A stretch of 64,000 nucleotides of DNA from Bacteroides sp. (GTDB lineage: Bacteria > Bacteroidota > Bacteroidia > Bacteroidales > P3), in NCBI GenBank assembly GCA_023662825.1, contig JAMPIH010000009.1:1-64000 (forward strand), written 5' to 3'. Below the pieces are notes generated by a model. It did no database searches, had not been told where the DNA came from, and saw nothing but the letters and a program-made list of their open reading frames with translations. This document shows, piece by piece, positions 11,219 to 18,803 of this stretch. Both the position numbers and the translations under genes were made by a program. The number at the start of each line of letters is the position of its first letter. Within the stretch, counting starts at the first letter, position 1.

Positions 11219-11226
11219 CAAAGATA
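11219..11226 (-). promoter_or_regulatory. -7 box TATCTTTG for the TPR-like gene and secG
   Basis: A perfect TAnnTTTG box on the minus strand with G at 11219, six bases before the ATG. The preceding sequence CTCGGCTTATTCG is the same as the tail of the 75-base repeat, so the repeat array begins directly at this promoter. Confidence 0.75.
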
Positions 11227-11350
11227 CGAATAAGCCGAGAGCAAAAAGAAAATTTATTTTCTCTTTACCTTTTGGAGGACGAACATTTTAACGCAGTTAA
11301 AGATGTTCGGCATCCAAAGGGTAAAGGCAAGCGCAAGCTTGCTTTTTGCC
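11227..11350 (+). repeat. Variant hairpin repeat block, locus B
   Basis: Starts with CGAATAAGCCGAGAGC, as in the standard unit, but the inner parts differ. They are an AT-rich hairpin (AAAGAAAAT/ATTTTCTCTTT), then a long hairpin at 11263-11326 with 14-base outer arms (CTTTACCTTTTGGA with TCCAAAGGGTAAAG, one G-T pair) and inner arms CGAACAT/ATGTTCG around AAC-GCA-GTT, then a GGCAA/TTGCC hairpin at 11326-11350. It is a diverged, expanded member of the same family. Confidence 0.75.
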
Positions 11351-11425
11351 GAGGCGGGAGTATCTTCAACGCAGTTAAAGATACGGATAAGCCGAGAGCA
11401 ATGCCAAATTTATTTGAGCATTGCC
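11351..11425 (+). repeat. 75-bp hairpin repeat, full unit of locus B
   Basis: GAGGCGGGAGTATCTTCAAC at 11351 begins a unit whose stem has arms GTATCTT/AAGATAC around AAC-GCA-GTT. It is followed by GGATAAGCCGAGA and the GCAATGC/GCATTGC hairpin at 11398-11424. The period to the next copy is exactly 75 bases, the same as at locus A. Relative to locus A the stem carries compensating changes (A to C and T to G). Confidence 0.92.
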
Positions 11426-11461
11426 GAGGCGGGAGTATCTTCAACGCAGTTAAAGATACGG
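11426..11461 (+). repeat. Partial hairpin repeat next to the regulator promoter, locus B
   Basis: The first 36 bases of the unit are repeated exactly (GAGGCGGGAGTATCTTCAAC through AAAGATACGG) and stop about 9 bases before the TACCTTTG promoter box of the plus-strand regulator gene. Confidence 0.9.
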
Positions 11462-11469
11462 CTTTTCAC

Positions 11470-11477
11470 TACCTTTG
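11470..11477 (+). promoter_or_regulatory. -7 box TACCTTTG for the TPR/LuxR-type regulator
   Basis: Perfect TAnnTTTG match 18 bases before the ATG at 11496, so the leader is very short. The repeat array ends just upstream. Confidence 0.75.
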
Positions 11478-11495
11478 TCTCAGATTTGATACAAG

Positions 11496-13214
11496 ATGTT
11501 CCGCATTCCGCTCATTTCTTTTTTCGTGTTCCTGCTTGTTCCATTGCAGCTTAGTGCGGATAATGCGGCGCATCTGCAATTGGTGGGTACCCTGAAAGGG
11601 CTCGTCAACGACAGTACAGTGCCGGAAGATATTTCCGATTCGTTGCTTTTCAAGGAAATAGATCGGGTGGGAAAGGATGCCCTTACGCATGGCCGTCATA
11701 TAGAGGCCATCAAGCTTTACGAGGAAGCGCTCGCATATTTCAAGGACTTGCGTTCTGGCAACATTCCGTATGCACCCCGTATCCGTGTCGTCTTGGGGGC
11801 GGCATATGAGGAAGTGGGGCTTTGGGCGAAAGCTATGGAGTTATATACCAGGGTGTTGGAAGAACAGGGAAGTGAGGTGGAAAAGCAGAAAGCATCGGTG
11901 TGCAACAATATAGGGAATATCTATTTCAAGCAGGGGGAATACGGCAAGGCACAGCGCTATTGGGATTCGGCGATCGTTCTCAATACGAGGCTGAATAACC
12001 CGATGGAGTTGGTGAACAATTACAATAACCTTTCGGGGCTGTATTATATGCAGGGCGATTATCCCAAGGCGCTGGCGGTGCTTTCTCAGGCCTTGTCGCA
12101 GGTGGACTGGAAAGAAGATCCCGACGCATATCACCTGTTGTGGATGAATATGGCGATTGTCTATTACAAGATGGGACGGAGCGAGGTTGCTATGGAAATG
12201 ATGCATTCCGTAATGGACTATCAACGCAAGAACCAGCGGGATCTGGACCTGATACTTTCGTATCAGTTTATGGCCGAAGTCTGTGCCAAGCGGTATCCGG
12301 ATTCCGTATTTCATTATTTACAGAAGGCTTTGTTGGTGTCTCGGCAACTGGCAAATTCCAAGGCGGAGATATCAGTCTTGAAAGATCTGTACGCGTGGTA
12401 TTATAAGAGAGGAATGTATCGGGATGCATGTCTGGTAATGGATATGCGCATGGCCTTGCAGGATTCCTTGGATTTGCAGGACAACCGCTTGCGGATGGAG
12501 AATATGGAGGCGGCCTACGAGATGACAAGGCAGCAGCAGGCCAGGGAATTGCGGCAGAAAGAACGTGAGATACATTATCTGCGGGCGCAACGCCAGCGCA
12601 TCTATCTGTGGTGTGGTTTGGGCGTGATGCTGGTGGTCTTGATCGTACTTGGATACAATTATATGCTGCAGAAAAGGTTGCGTAAGCGCGACCGGGAGCT
12701 TTCCTTGCGGCAGCAGCACCTGTATGTGCATGAAAAACGGGCGTTGGAAAGTCGGGAAAAAGAGTTGCAGGATTCCTTGGAAATAAGGAACAGGGAATTG
12801 ACATCCAAGGTATTGCATCTTATCAAGAACAATGAATACATTGTCGATATAAACCGCGAGTTGCAGCAACTGTTGCTGGAACTGAACCCCAAGGATACGG
12901 CCAAGAAAGCCCATATAAGGGAGATGTTGCTGAAACTGAGGGATCAAGGCAACGAGGGAACCTATACTGAGTTCAAATACTACTTCGAGCAGGTGCACCA
13001 ATCATTTTATGAAAATGTACAGAAAGCCTATCCCATGCTTACCTACAAGGATTTGCGGCTCTGTTCGTTTCTTCGTTTAGGATTGTCTTCCAAAGAAATA
13101 GCGGCCATCACCTTTAAGGAGGTGCGCAGCGTGGAATCGGCGCGCAACCGTTTGCGCCGTAAAATGGGCTTGGACACCGACGTCCGTTTGATAGAATTCT
13201 TCTCCCAATTCTAA
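11496..13214 (+). CDS. TPR protein with membrane helix and LuxR-type HTH
   Basis: A 572-residue membrane-anchored regulator of a kind common in Bacteroidota. It has a signal peptide or anchor (1-21, IPLISFFVFLLVPLQLSA), TPR motifs over about 60-340 (NNIGNIYFKQGEYGKAQRYW, NLSGLYYMQGDYPKALAVL), one membrane helix at 369-391 (YLWCGLGVMLVVLIVLGY), a long coiled coil (about 392-450), and a C-terminal LuxR/GerE-like helix-turn-helix (AYPMLTYKDLRLCSFLRLGL then SSKEIAAITFKEVRSVESAR). The sensor TPR part would be periplasmic and the HTH cytoplasmic. It is followed by four exported-protein genes in the same direction, which are plausible targets; that is inference. Confidence 0.85.
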   Translation: MFRIPLISFFVFLLVPLQLSADNAAHLQLVGTLKGLVNDSTVPEDISDSLLFKEIDRVGKDALTHGRHIEAIKLYEEALAYFKDLRSGNIPYAPRIRVVLGAAYEEVGLWAKAMELYTRVLEEQGSEVEKQKASVCNNIGNIYFKQGEYGKAQRYWDSAIVLNTRLNNPMELVNNYNNLSGLYYMQGDYPKALAVLSQALSQVDWKEDPDAYHLLWMNMAIVYYKMGRSEVAMEMMHSVMDYQRKNQRDLDLILSYQFMAEVCAKRYPDSVFHYLQKALLVSRQLANSKAEISVLKDLYAWYYKRGMYRDACLVMDMRMALQDSLDLQDNRLRMENMEAAYEMTRQQQARELRQKEREIHYLRAQRQRIYLWCGLGVMLVVLIVLGYNYMLQKRLRKRDRELSLRQQHLYVHEKRALESREKELQDSLEIRNRELTSKVLHLIKNNEYIVDINRELQQLLLELNPKDTAKKAHIREMLLKLRDQGNEGTYTEFKYYFEQVHQSFYENVQKAYPMLTYKDLRLCSFLRLGLSSKEIAAITFKEVRSVESARNRLRRKMGLDTDVRLIEFFSQF

Positions 13215-13250
13215 AGTCCGGGGTTTCTTATATTTTCCGATTTCTTAAAA

Positions 13251-13380
13251 AGTACTACGTTTTTTGGCTTGTCCAAGCCTTTTCCCGGAGCTTTTATAGC
13301 CATTTCAATAATTTGTCTTATTGGTTTTTGCAAAAGATGCCGTAGTGGTATAGTCCTACGTTTTTAAAATGCTGTAGTCT
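13251..13380. promoter_or_regulatory. Repeated GTAGT/ACTAC motifs before the exported-protein operon
   Basis: The segment holds AGTACTACGTTTTTTGG at 13251 and AGTCCTACGTTTTTAAAA at 13352, a direct repeat of AGTnCTACGTTTTT, and the inverted forms CGTAGTGG (13341) and TGTAGTCT (13373). CGTAG and CTACG at 13341-13360 form an inverted repeat. These could be regulator-binding sites; no known operator is recognised. Confidence 0.35.
13266..13283 (+). terminator. Short intrinsic terminator after the TPR/LuxR gene
   Basis: GGCTTGTCCAAGCC, a 5-6 bp stem, is followed by TTTT. It is short, so termination may be partial. Confidence 0.45.
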
Positions 13381-13439
13381 AATAAGGGCTTTTGAGTTCT
13401 TTCATGTTTCATAAAAATTTATTATTGCATTGTAAAGTC

Positions 13440-13456
13440 CATTTGCGGTATCGCAA
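13440..13456 (+). promoter_or_regulatory. Candidate promoter of the exported-protein operon
   Basis: TCCATTTG at 13440-13447 differs from TAnnTTTG at one base and lies 34 bases before the ATG at 13482. It overlaps a small inverted repeat, TTGCG-GTAT-CGCAA (13443-13456). Confidence 0.4.
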
Positions 13457-13481
13457 GTTTTGTTAACGAAACATCTGCCCA

Positions 13482-15302
13482 ATGCAACGAATATCCGATT
13501 TCCTGTCAACGTTCAGGTTTGACGTCATTCGGTCTTTTCACTCGTGTGGAAGTCGTAATGTCTTGTGTCTTTGTCTTTTTTTTGGATTAATGCTCTCTTC
13601 GGACGCTTTTCCCCAATCCGAAAGGCAATTTGCAGTGCCGCAGCACCCCGTATTAAGGAATCTGTTGTTGGAGGAATTCACCGCCATACACTGCAGTTAT
13701 TGTCCCCAGGGGCATGCCATCGCCCAAAGTATGCACAATGTATTGGGCGAACGTTTGCAGACGATAGCCGTCCATACGAGCGGATTGGCGACGCCCGGCG
13801 GCAACGAGCCGGATTTCCGCACGGACGCGGGTGCGTTGTGGTTCGAACGTTCGGGGCAGAGCGGAATGCCCTCGGGCGCGTTGAACCGGCATTCTTTCGA
13901 AAACCTGAAAGTTGGCGATTACGGATTGGGACGCGGCGATTGGCAGGTGGCCGCCCGCAGGTGCCTGAACGATACGGCCAAGGTGAACCTTTATGCCGAG
14001 GCCTCGCTTGATACGCTTACAAGGCTGTTGACGGTGCGTGTGGAATACTTCTATCCCAAGATTGTAGAGGAGCCCTTTAACGCGCTCACGCTCGCCATTA
14101 CAGAAAACTATATACCCGGAACCCAAAGCGGATCCACCGGAGGGGCGCAATACCTGCATCGTCATGTCCTGCGCAATCTGATCACGCCAGTCTGGGGCGA
14201 TACCTTGTATGAGATGACCGCCGGGCAGGTGTTCGAGAAGACCTACCGATACACGTTGCCCGCCCAATACGTAAATCGGGCACCTAAGTTCGCGGATTTG
14301 GAAGTGATCGCGTTTATGAGCGATACGGCGGGCGAGATCCTCAACAGTACATCCGCCCGTGTGGAATATTCGGAACGTTATGCGGCGCCGCAACTGCTTG
14401 TGGGTACACCATCCCTGGCACGACGCCATTCGCGCACGTCCATTCCTGTGCGTGTGGAGAACTTAGGTACCGATACGGTACGTTCGCTTAGTTTCTCGAT
14501 AGAATGGAACGGTGAAACATATAGCCCGACGGTGAATGCCTTCTCGATTCCTTATGGCGAAGAACGGGAAATCGAAGTGCCGTTGGGCGCCTATGAATTC
14601 GCCAAGGTTCTCCGCTACCGCATTACGGTTACCCATGCTGACGGGCGGGAGGTAAGCTGCAACACGGTTTCCGATTATCTGTCGGAACCATACGCCGTAA
14701 GTACCGAAAAGGTAATGTTCGAGCTTGCCACCGATGAATATGGCGAAGACATCACATACACCCTGCGCAAACGTGACGGTACGGTGGTAGCCTCCGGAGG
14801 CCCCTTTGAAAACGGTGAGGAACGGAAGTATGCCGCGGAATGGACGTTGGTGCCGGACAGTGTGTATTCGCTGGAAATTAAGGACGCATTCGCCGACGGA
14901 TTCAACGGAGGATACCGCCTGAAGGATGCCGCCGGGAATGTAATCGCTTCGGAGATTGCCGTGGGGATGTATGGTTCCACCGTCTCTTTCGTTTATAGAA
15001 TGTCGGCGGCGAACGAAGGTGTCGAAAGAAACAATGCAATGCCCCGGATCGGGCTTTCTCCCAACCCGATTCCCGTTACGCGCCCCGACAATAAAATAAC
15101 CTTGAGCGGTTTCGGCGATGCGCAGGCTCACCTGTCTGTATTCGACTTGCAGGGGCGGGAAGTGTTTAGTGCCGAAGTTAAGGTACAAAATGCGCAGCCT
15201 GTAATATACAATCTTGACACAAAGCCTTTTAAGTCAGGTTTCTACTTTGTGAGGGTGGATGCGGGAAATAACGTGGCGGTGCAAAAGATGTTGATTCTGT
15301 AA
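13482..15302 (+). CDS. Exported Omp28-like protein with CxxC motif and T9SS C-terminal domain
   Basis: The 606-residue protein has a hydrophobic export signal at about 28-45 preceded by an unusually long N-terminal stretch. An Omp28-related, thioredoxin-like domain follows with EEFTAIHCSYCPQGH, placing Cys71 and Cys74 in a CxxC pair. A beta-rich middle (about 290-500) leads to a type A T9SS sorting domain (IGLSPNPIPV ... VFDLQGREVF ... GFYFVRVDAGN), which directs passage through the outer membrane and surface anchoring. The closest relative in the window is the protein at 17071-18786. It is the first gene of a four-gene run. The true redox role is unknown. Confidence 0.82.
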   Translation: MQRISDFLSTFRFDVIRSFHSCGSRNVLCLCLFFGLMLSSDAFPQSERQFAVPQHPVLRNLLLEEFTAIHCSYCPQGHAIAQSMHNVLGERLQTIAVHTSGLATPGGNEPDFRTDAGALWFERSGQSGMPSGALNRHSFENLKVGDYGLGRGDWQVAARRCLNDTAKVNLYAEASLDTLTRLLTVRVEYFYPKIVEEPFNALTLAITENYIPGTQSGSTGGAQYLHRHVLRNLITPVWGDTLYEMTAGQVFEKTYRYTLPAQYVNRAPKFADLEVIAFMSDTAGEILNSTSARVEYSERYAAPQLLVGTPSLARRHSRTSIPVRVENLGTDTVRSLSFSIEWNGETYSPTVNAFSIPYGEEREIEVPLGAYEFAKVLRYRITVTHADGREVSCNTVSDYLSEPYAVSTEKVMFELATDEYGEDITYTLRKRDGTVVASGGPFENGEERKYAAEWTLVPDSVYSLEIKDAFADGFNGGYRLKDAAGNVIASEIAVGMYGSTVSFVYRMSAANEGVERNNAMPRIGLSPNPIPVTRPDNKITLSGFGDAQAHLSVFDLQGREVFSAEVKVQNAQPVIYNLDTKPFKSGFYFVRVDAGNNVAVQKMLIL

Positions 15303-15339
15303 ACAACTCATTAATCATTAATAACCAAAAAAGAAAGCC

Positions 15340-17064
15340 ATGAAAAAGATGTTGTTTTTGATGTCTCTCGTCCTGACGGTGATGGGTGCGAGGGCTCAGT
15401 GGACAAACAATCCCGAAGCGAACACCCGCTTTGTGGAGGAATCGACGTATTCAACCGAAATGCAGGTTCTCTCGGATGGAAGTTGGTTTCTGTATACCGA
15501 TGGACCGAAAGACGGAGCCATCGTTCCCATGCTCCGTTATTACGATAAGAACGGCGTAAGCCTGTGGGAAGAACCGATACAGATTGCTAATGAACCCACG
15601 CAGACCTATACGGTTGTCAACGACCTTACATTTCTTGACCGGGATGAGAACCTTATCGTGGTGACCCGCGATTTGCGTATGGGCGATGCGAATTCATACA
15701 CGGCCTATAAGTTCGACAAAGCGGGGAACGCCCTTTGGGAACGGGGCAAGTCACTGCATGGCGAATTTCCGCCTGCTTTCTGCGCAGCCCTTAAAATCGT
15801 GCAGCTGACCGATGGAAGCTATGTTTTTGCTTGGCAAGACGGTTCCGGTACATCGCAGATCGGGATGCAGCGGCTTTCCGCCGAGGGGGAACGCATGTGG
15901 GGCGATGGGAAATTTATTGCCGAAGATGAAATTTCCCTTACCTATCCGTATATGGTGGAGGCCGGAGGCAACGAATTTATCGTGATGTATGCCCGTGGAA
16001 CCACCGAAGAACTCTATGCCCGGAAGATGGATTTCGACGGTAACGATGTATGGGCGCAACCCACGTTGATGTTTAACGGAAGCATGGGGTCCACGCCGCT
16101 TTGGACCCGTATGGAGGTTATTCCCCTCGACGGCGGTCTGTTGGCAGCTTTCCCGGCCTTTGTGGATGATTTGGAAGTGCCTTACCTCTCTTGGGTCAAG
16201 AATGATGGTTCGCACGGATTCGCCGATGCCGAAAAGGGTTTCAGAATCGGCTATACCGATAATTTCCGTACCGGATTTTTGAAGGCGGTGGCCAACGAAG
16301 AAGAAAAGACGATTTACGCCATCTGGCGGGAATTCGATCCCCTTACACAATCCAATCAAAGGATTGCCTTACAGAAAGTGGGTTTTAACGGAGAGTTGCT
16401 TTGGGATCCAACCGGGGTGACTGTTGCTCCGTTGGCCTTGCATACGGTGGCTTATTACAGCGTGCAGTTGGGACCCAAGAACACGGTGTTGGCCGCTTAT
16501 ATGGAAAATGTAGCCGATAGGGGAGGGCAGAATATTGAAGCCCGCGCTGTTTATTTCGATGCCGACGGAAAGTATGTATGGAACGACACCACGGTGGTGT
16601 TGGCCAATTACGAAGGCAGCAAGAGCAGCATGATTTCATCGCCTTTGGTGGGCGACCAATGGTTCTTTCTGTGGAACGACTGCCGGGATTTCGACAATCA
16701 GAGCTATCACAACGTGTATGGCCAGAATTTGCATATGGACGGCACCTTGGGTGTCAAGGAAGGCGGCGACCCCGGTGTGGCTAACGAAAAAGCGGATGTT
16801 TTCGGCAAACAGGTAAGATTGTATCCCAATCCTGCCACGGAAACCGTAAATGTATTTGTGAACCGTTCTTCGGATAAAATGGCCAGGCTGAGTGTGGAAC
16901 TCCTCAATCTGAACGGCTCGTCGGTTGCCGTGATGTACGAAGGCAGTGTGTCGGGCAATGCGGATTTGGTTTGGAACCGTCCCGCCGGCATCGCATCGGG
17001 TTTGTATATCGTTCGTGTAACGGACGGTGGCGAAACCTATTATGGTAAAATCATCTTGAAATAA
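15340..17064 (+). CDS. Exported beta-propeller-like protein with T9SS C-terminal domain
   Basis: A 574-residue protein with a clear signal peptide (MKKMLFLMSLVLTVMGARAQ). The body contains repeated blades of the type GSWFLYTDG, YDKNGVSLWEEP, YKFDKAGNALWERG and LQKVGFNGELLWDP, typical of secreted beta-propeller-like Bacteroidota proteins. The C-terminal ~80 residues are a T9SS sorting domain (VRLYPNPATETVNVFVN ... SGLYIVRVTDGGETYYGKII). No catalytic residues were recognised. It lies 37 bases after the Omp28-like gene and 6 bases before the next one, consistent with one operon. Confidence 0.82.
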   Translation: MKKMLFLMSLVLTVMGARAQWTNNPEANTRFVEESTYSTEMQVLSDGSWFLYTDGPKDGAIVPMLRYYDKNGVSLWEEPIQIANEPTQTYTVVNDLTFLDRDENLIVVTRDLRMGDANSYTAYKFDKAGNALWERGKSLHGEFPPAFCAALKIVQLTDGSYVFAWQDGSGTSQIGMQRLSAEGERMWGDGKFIAEDEISLTYPYMVEAGGNEFIVMYARGTTEELYARKMDFDGNDVWAQPTLMFNGSMGSTPLWTRMEVIPLDGGLLAAFPAFVDDLEVPYLSWVKNDGSHGFADAEKGFRIGYTDNFRTGFLKAVANEEEKTIYAIWREFDPLTQSNQRIALQKVGFNGELLWDPTGVTVAPLALHTVAYYSVQLGPKNTVLAAYMENVADRGGQNIEARAVYFDADGKYVWNDTTVVLANYEGSKSSMISSPLVGDQWFFLWNDCRDFDNQSYHNVYGQNLHMDGTLGVKEGGDPGVANEKADVFGKQVRLYPNPATETVNVFVNRSSDKMARLSVELLNLNGSSVAVMYEGSVSGNADLVWNRPAGIASGLYIVRVTDGGETYYGKIILK

Positions 17065-17070
17065 CAGACC

Positions 17071-18786
17071 ATGCGTACCATCGTTTTAAGGGTATGTACG
17101 CTTGCCTTGCTGGCGACGGCAGGTTGTCTTGTCAGCCTTCGGGCGCAAGACGGCCTGGCCGTTCCGCAAAAGAAATCCGTACTGCTCGAAGAATATACGG
17201 GCTGGGGTTGCGGCAATTGTCCGGACGGGGCGAAAGTGGCATCCGTCTTGAAAGACATTGCGGGCGCCCGCTTCCACATCATCGCCGTTCACGCTGGCCA
17301 TTATGCCGAACCCGCAGCGGGCTATCCCGATTATAGAACCGAATTCGGGGATTCCTTGCTGGCGGCTGCCGGTGATATCGGTTTTCCCTGCGGTTCCATA
17401 AACCGTCACCGATACGAGGGTAATACCCTCAATATGTATCGCAGTTTGTGGACAAAAAACACCAAATCGGCCTTGGAGGAAGATGCTCCGGTGAACCTTT
17501 CGGTGCAGGCGACGGTCGATGCCGAAAGCCGTCTGTTGCAGGTGAGAGTGCATTACTGCTTTACGCAAGACCTGACGGACGATTTCGCCCTGCTGAACGT
17601 GGCGCTCGTGCAGAACCATATCGTAGGATATCAGAACGGGGGCGGTGCCCAATACGACCATAACCATGTGTTGCGGCATCTGCTTACCGGACAATGGGGC
17701 GATACCTTGCGTCAGGCAACGGAAGGCGAGGTATTCAGCAAGGAATACAGCTACATCTTGCCCGATTCGATAAACTCCGTGTCCGTGGATGTTCGGAACT
17801 TGGAATTGGTGGCCTTCGTTACGGGTACGGATGGCAGGGATGTGATGAACGTTGCCGCGGCCAATCCCCGTATCGACAACCTGAAAGAAGACCCGAAAGT
17901 GTCGCTTACGGCGGTCGATTTGCCGGCATCCCGCTACGGCTACGATTTCGTGGATGTGAACCTGCGCAACCTCTGCAACGACACGCTTAAGGTGCTCTCG
18001 TTCTCGGCCATTGTGAACGAAAAGAACGTTGCTTCGGAAGTTTTCGTTCAGATTCCACCCTATCAGACACAGACGGTGCGCGTTCACCTGAACGACTTTC
18101 CGATGGAAAACAATAACACGGTTTCGCTCCGTTTGACCGCTGTAAACGGCAAGAATATCGAAACGGAAGCGGTGGAATACTCGTTCTCCGCTCCGATAAC
18201 GGTGGCCGGCGGAACGCTGTATCTCGAAATGGCTACCGACCTGTGGGGCGATGAAGCGAGTGTCTCGGTAAACGACCGTAGGGGAGATGTGGTTTGGAGC
18301 AAAGGCCCGTTCAAGGCGGGCGAACAGACCGTTCTGCACGATACGGTTGTGTTGGAGCAGGGTGTCTATGCCGTGGAATTTAAAGACTACTGGCGCGACG
18401 GCTGGATGGTGGCGCCCAAAGGTTCGTTCAAGCTGCGTGCGGCCGACGGAACCTTGTTGGGGCAAAACTATTCGGTGCAGAACGCCGGCGATGTCGTTTT
18501 CCTTGAAGTGACGGACGGAGGCTCATCGGTCTCCAACCGAACGACAGAGGCGGTCGCTTCAAGATTGCTGGTGTGTGCCACCCCCGAAGGCTTCGAGATT
18601 CTGAACCCGGACGGCTTGGAACTGCAGGGCGTGGAAGTGTTCTCGATAAACGGAACCTGTCTTTTCAGGCAGGCTTTGCATACCGATACGGATACGGCGG
18701 TGGATTTTGTATCCTCAGGCACGCAGATGTGCGTGGTGGGCATCAGGACGGCTGTCGGGATTGAGTATAAAAAACTGATTAAGTAA
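17071..18786 (+). CDS. Second exported Omp28-like protein with CGNC motif
   Basis: A 571-residue protein with a signal peptide (about 1-25, ending SLRAQ), then an Omp28/thioredoxin-like domain with EEYTGWGCGNCPDGAK, Cys47 and Cys50. It shares order and motifs with the protein at 13482-15302 (IAVHAG, GFPCGSINRH, HNHVLRHLLTGQWGDTL). The C-terminal segment (GVEVFSINGTCLFRQAL ... VVGIRTAVGIEYKKLIK) is a divergent T9SS-type sorting domain. The two Omp28-like proteins in one operon suggest duplication; whether they act as oxidoreductases outside the cell is not known. Confidence 0.8.
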   Translation: MRTIVLRVCTLALLATAGCLVSLRAQDGLAVPQKKSVLLEEYTGWGCGNCPDGAKVASVLKDIAGARFHIIAVHAGHYAEPAAGYPDYRTEFGDSLLAAAGDIGFPCGSINRHRYEGNTLNMYRSLWTKNTKSALEEDAPVNLSVQATVDAESRLLQVRVHYCFTQDLTDDFALLNVALVQNHIVGYQNGGGAQYDHNHVLRHLLTGQWGDTLRQATEGEVFSKEYSYILPDSINSVSVDVRNLELVAFVTGTDGRDVMNVAAANPRIDNLKEDPKVSLTAVDLPASRYGYDFVDVNLRNLCNDTLKVLSFSAIVNEKNVASEVFVQIPPYQTQTVRVHLNDFPMENNNTVSLRLTAVNGKNIETEAVEYSFSAPITVAGGTLYLEMATDLWGDEASVSVNDRRGDVVWSKGPFKAGEQTVLHDTVVLEQGVYAVEFKDYWRDGWMVAPKGSFKLRAADGTLLGQNYSVQNAGDVVFLEVTDGGSSVSNRTTEAVASRLLVCATPEGFEILNPDGLELQGVEVFSINGTCLFRQALHTDTDTAVDFVSSGTQMCVVGIRTAVGIEYKKLIK

Positions 18787-18803
18787 CCCAAAAACAAAAG
18801 ATT

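Noticed and set aside
11272-11595. 107-residue plus-strand ORF over locus B
   Set aside because: Spurious translation of the repeats that runs past the promoter box and into the regulator gene in another frame.
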